NCBI GenBank assembly: GCA_963930655.1
Contig: OZ005617.1
Span: 9,240,501-9,304,500 of the forward strand
Length of the DNA: 64,000 nt
Source: Myrica gale
Taxonomy: Eukaryota > Streptophyta > Magnoliopsida > Fagales > Myricaceae
Reading direction: 5' to 3'
The notes under the pieces were generated by a model, which saw only the letters and a list, made by a program, of their open reading frames with translations, did no database searches and was not told the origin of the DNA. The first letter of the stretch is position 1, and each line of letters opens with the position of its first letter. Made by a program: the position numbers and the translations under genes. Of the stretch, positions 61,138 through 64,000 are shown piece after piece.

Positions 61138-64000
61138 CACTACAAGAGAATCGGTCAACCACGACAATGACTTTCATAGAAAAAATCGGACAAAATCCTC
61201 GTTGAAGCGATTCAGCCATGGGAAAGACTTGCCCAGCTATCCTTGATGGTCCCTTGTTTCAGACGAGCTGGCCCATGTTGCTCTATGTTGACGAGCTCCA
61301 CTTCGTTAGGAGTGCAATGCCATTGGCCAATGAGCACATGCCACCGCCATACATGTTAACCTTGCCCCAACAACGATGGGCCAATTGGACTTGTACTGAC
61401 AGTTGTTTCCAATTGTAATGGCCACTCCCGACTGTGTATTATTCATCGGAAATGCTTTCGGTCAAATCTGCAAGCTGCCGCAACCAGAGGGTGATCATGG
61501 TGACTTTTTTTGGCACAAGGCAATAGTTGTCATAGAGGCCTCATATTGAAGTTCATGCAGTGCATTTCGGTCAAATCTGGGTTAATGCGGTGCATTTGAT
61601 GTTGATTTTTAATTATGTAATTTCTTAATTGTGTTCACATTTTAGTGCAATTCATTTGTTTTTGAAATTTCTCATTTTCCGCCATTACTTGAGCTCTCCT
61701 TATTGATATATTGCAAGATGTCACGAAGAGAAATATGGAGTTGCACAAATATGGTGAGTATAAATAAACTCACAAAACATAGAAATGTCCATCTTTGTAC
61801 ACTGAAAATCGGTATATATTTAAATCATATGCAATTTCAGATCTTTTATAGATTCATATTCATGAAAAACCGAAGTCAAGCTGTAATTCAAAAAACCATG
61901 AATGTCCTGATCCTATTGAACTCCTTGAGCATCTGACCTTGTATATTCAAAACATTATTTGCTTTATTCAAAAGAAACTTTTATCAAACCTTATAGTCCC
62001 ACACATCATAGATGAACAAAGACTTAGTGATAATCTTGTTTCAATAAAGTTCATCTCAGATCAGGGCTTCATAACCAATATAAAATCCTCTACACAACAT
62101 TTAAAAAGTATACACATGGTGAATTGGAATCTCTTAACATGCCTAACATCTCGGGTCAATATCCCACAAGCCAACTAGTAGCGATTTTCGAATATAATAA
62201 CAACTAAGTCCAAATCAACATAAAGATAATTATTTTTTTCCTAAATACAACAATAACAACTCTAACTTAGCACAACCTCGATGAGTGTTAATGTTTGAAC
62301 CAAGCGGATGCCTAAGAGCCATACCCTTTATTGTTCACATGCCAATTTATTTCCCATTTCTGCAACCTCAAAAAATAAACATAGGATAACTTTGTCAAAC
62401 TAAACTTCCTTCACCACAATCTGTGAAAAGAAGGCTCAAACATGCAAAAAAAAAATGTTATATTTTAATGTGCTTAGCAATAAGCTCTATATCCTTGGAC
62501 AGTGGAACACTTTCAAGTTCACAAACTCTTATGGCAGGCATCTTACAATAGTGAATTGCAAAAGTAATGCATTTAGTCACAATAAAAAAATTAGTATATT
62601 ACCATGCTCACTGTAGATTTCAACATACCTTTCAAAAATCCCCATTGCTCACGCCTCCATCAATAGTATCGGCCTAGGAGTCTAGATCTTAAGGCAAAAT
62701 CTGATCTTCGTGAGTGCTTATCTGGGATCCAAGGAGTTTGTCCATATTTTCGTCAAATGATCCAAATTGTGCCATTAGGTCTTGCATGTGTCCCTATAAC
62801 TCATCGTACTTCTCCTTGCATGTCATCATCTCACTTTTATAATGTTCTACTTGTTCAGTGCGGTATGTGACATGGGATGAGCGGGAGGTTGGAGATGGCT
62901 TCGAAATGGCAGAGTTCCCCAATCCCCTGACGTGTCTAGCTTTGTGACCCAACACTTCATGAAACACTTCCTCTGCCATCTCCACATCAACCGTTCCAGG
63001 GTCCTGAAGTGCAAATAATCTCATCATTTCTTCCTACACAATGTTGTGGCCAAAAATAAATCAAAAGCCTACTATTCATGCCTAACATCTGTAGCTAACA
63101 GTATGAAATATGCTGACCTCTTCCAGCACGCTTATACAACCAACTGAAACACTTAATAGAAACTAACATGCACAACAAGTGCCTAAGGTAATAGCTGCTT
63201 ACATTTTAAGATCTCTATAGTGGCTTCATTTTGTATTTATACCACGGTCCACAGCTATCCAGTTGTTTTAGCAAAATTGCTTCAGGTAAAAAAAAAGTAG
63301 CCATACACAATTAAGCTAGTGCCCGTAATTGAACCCATTCTCCTTAGAAGTAATTGGTTCACATCGGCTTTTAGCAGGTAACATGCAGTAGACAACAAAT
63401 TCATTCAAATTCCTCATTAAATATCCTTTTATGCAATAGCAAATGACTAAAACCCTTAGTAATAGATTAAACCATGTGCAATAGAATTATGTGATTCATT
63501 CCAAAAGCTAATGACCAGCAAAGAATAGTTGTCTACACTTAATACGCATAGATCTTTAGCCAATATTTACTGTTACTAGTCTCTGGTTACTTCCATTACT
63601 TTATAATTTTGTAACAACTTCAACAAATTATTCAGATCTTTAATTACATGACACCTCTAACCAACACTTAAACTCTACTAGGACAGTAGTTAATCATATC
63701 TCATTCAACCACATGACTTCACATCTACAAGTCAAGTGCTACGGAACAAAAACCTTGCAGCAAGGAACCTATAATTTTTATGTTTTTTACATCACTACGA
63801 CTAACATAGAAGAATCATGTTAAAAATAACACGTAATAAGGGAATTTGCGAATATTAACTCTGCCACATTCAGGCAATGTGAATTGGTACAAACATATGT
63901 GGCCTCTGCCACTTCGATATCAATTTCCCGTGCGATTTCCTAGTGTAGGATCATTTGTAGAATTCAATCAGATTTTTCTTGCTTTTCATTTTGCATATTC
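61138..64000. mobile_element. CACTA (En/Spm-type) DNA transposon, one end and part of the body
   Basis: Starts CACTACAAGAGAATCGG, the standard plant CACTA terminus, inside Gypsy integrase coding, and runs past the window. A Transposase_24/TnpA-like exon lies at 62725-63036 on the minus strand. 61160-61560 contains repeated subterminal words (CGGTCAAATCTG, TGCGGTGCATTT or TGCAGTGCATTT). 61560-62720 and 63040-64000 are AT-rich with no recognised coding, probably introns and noncoding body. Confidence 0.75.
62725..63036 (-). pseudogene. CACTA TnpA/Transposase_24-like exon
   Basis: After a TAG acceptor near 63037 the frame gives EEMMRLFALQDPG, then EEVFHEVLGHKARHVRGLGNS, matching the conserved VFHEVLGHR..YVRGLG motif of plant En/Spm Transposase_24 proteins. 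A coiled-coil-like tail follows (HYKSEMMTCKEKYDEL). A TAG interrupts the frame at about 62791-62793, after which the same frame continues with HMQDLMAQFGSFDENMDKLL to a stop near 62693. Upstream exons would lie at higher coordinates and were not identified. Confidence 0.65.

Overview
This is nuclear DNA from a flowering plant, most likely a woody dicot. Three observations point there: spliced plant-specific genes (RCD1/SRO and plastid SKL2) with GT-AG introns, long AT-rich intergenic tracts, and dense nested plant transposons (Copia, Gypsy, L1-type LINEs, hAT, CACTA, MITEs). The species cannot be fixed from the sequence alone.

Three host genes appear intact, all on the minus strand. Two are full-length RCD1-like genes (WWE, PARP-like and RST domains) at 4071-13318 and 28042-33514, encoding about 623 and 624 residues. 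They sit in a direct segmental duplication (about 3727-18242 and 27722-36684) that also carries the 5'-UTR exon, the 5' intron and the 3' end. The third is an eight-exon SKL2-like gene (inactive shikimate kinase-like 2, chloroplast) at 48701-57424, predicted at 388 residues.

Layout. 1-3290: a Copia element (5' LTR plus gag, minus strand) inserted in a LINE. 3727-18242: RCD1 copy 1, enlarged by a LINE in its last intron, a partial exon duplication, another LINE and a chimeric LINE insertion in its 5' intron. 19070-27620: a region bounded by roughly 200-bp inverted repeats that carries fragments of a serine carboxypeptidase S28 gene and was later split by Gypsy and Copia elements. 27722-36684: the more compact RCD1 copy 2. 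36685-48370: repeat-rich spacer with hAT elements, MITEs and a decayed, inverted copy of pieces of SKL2 (exon 2) and RCD1 (first coding exon). 48701-57424: SKL2. 57490-59144: a hAT-type element with perfect 8-bp target duplication, 65 bp upstream of the SKL2 start codon, carrying an F-box gene fragment. 60260-64000: Athila-like Gypsy interrupted by a CACTA element that runs off the window.

There is no operon-like cooperation here. RCD1 proteins are nuclear hubs for stress and redox transcription-factor binding, and SKL2 is a plastid protein. The main biology visible is genome remodelling: tandem and inverted segmental duplication, gene-fragment capture by three different element types, and chimeric retrotransposition with target duplications that can be read directly. 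All exon boundaries come from reading splice sites and protein resemblance by eye; no alignment or expression data were available.
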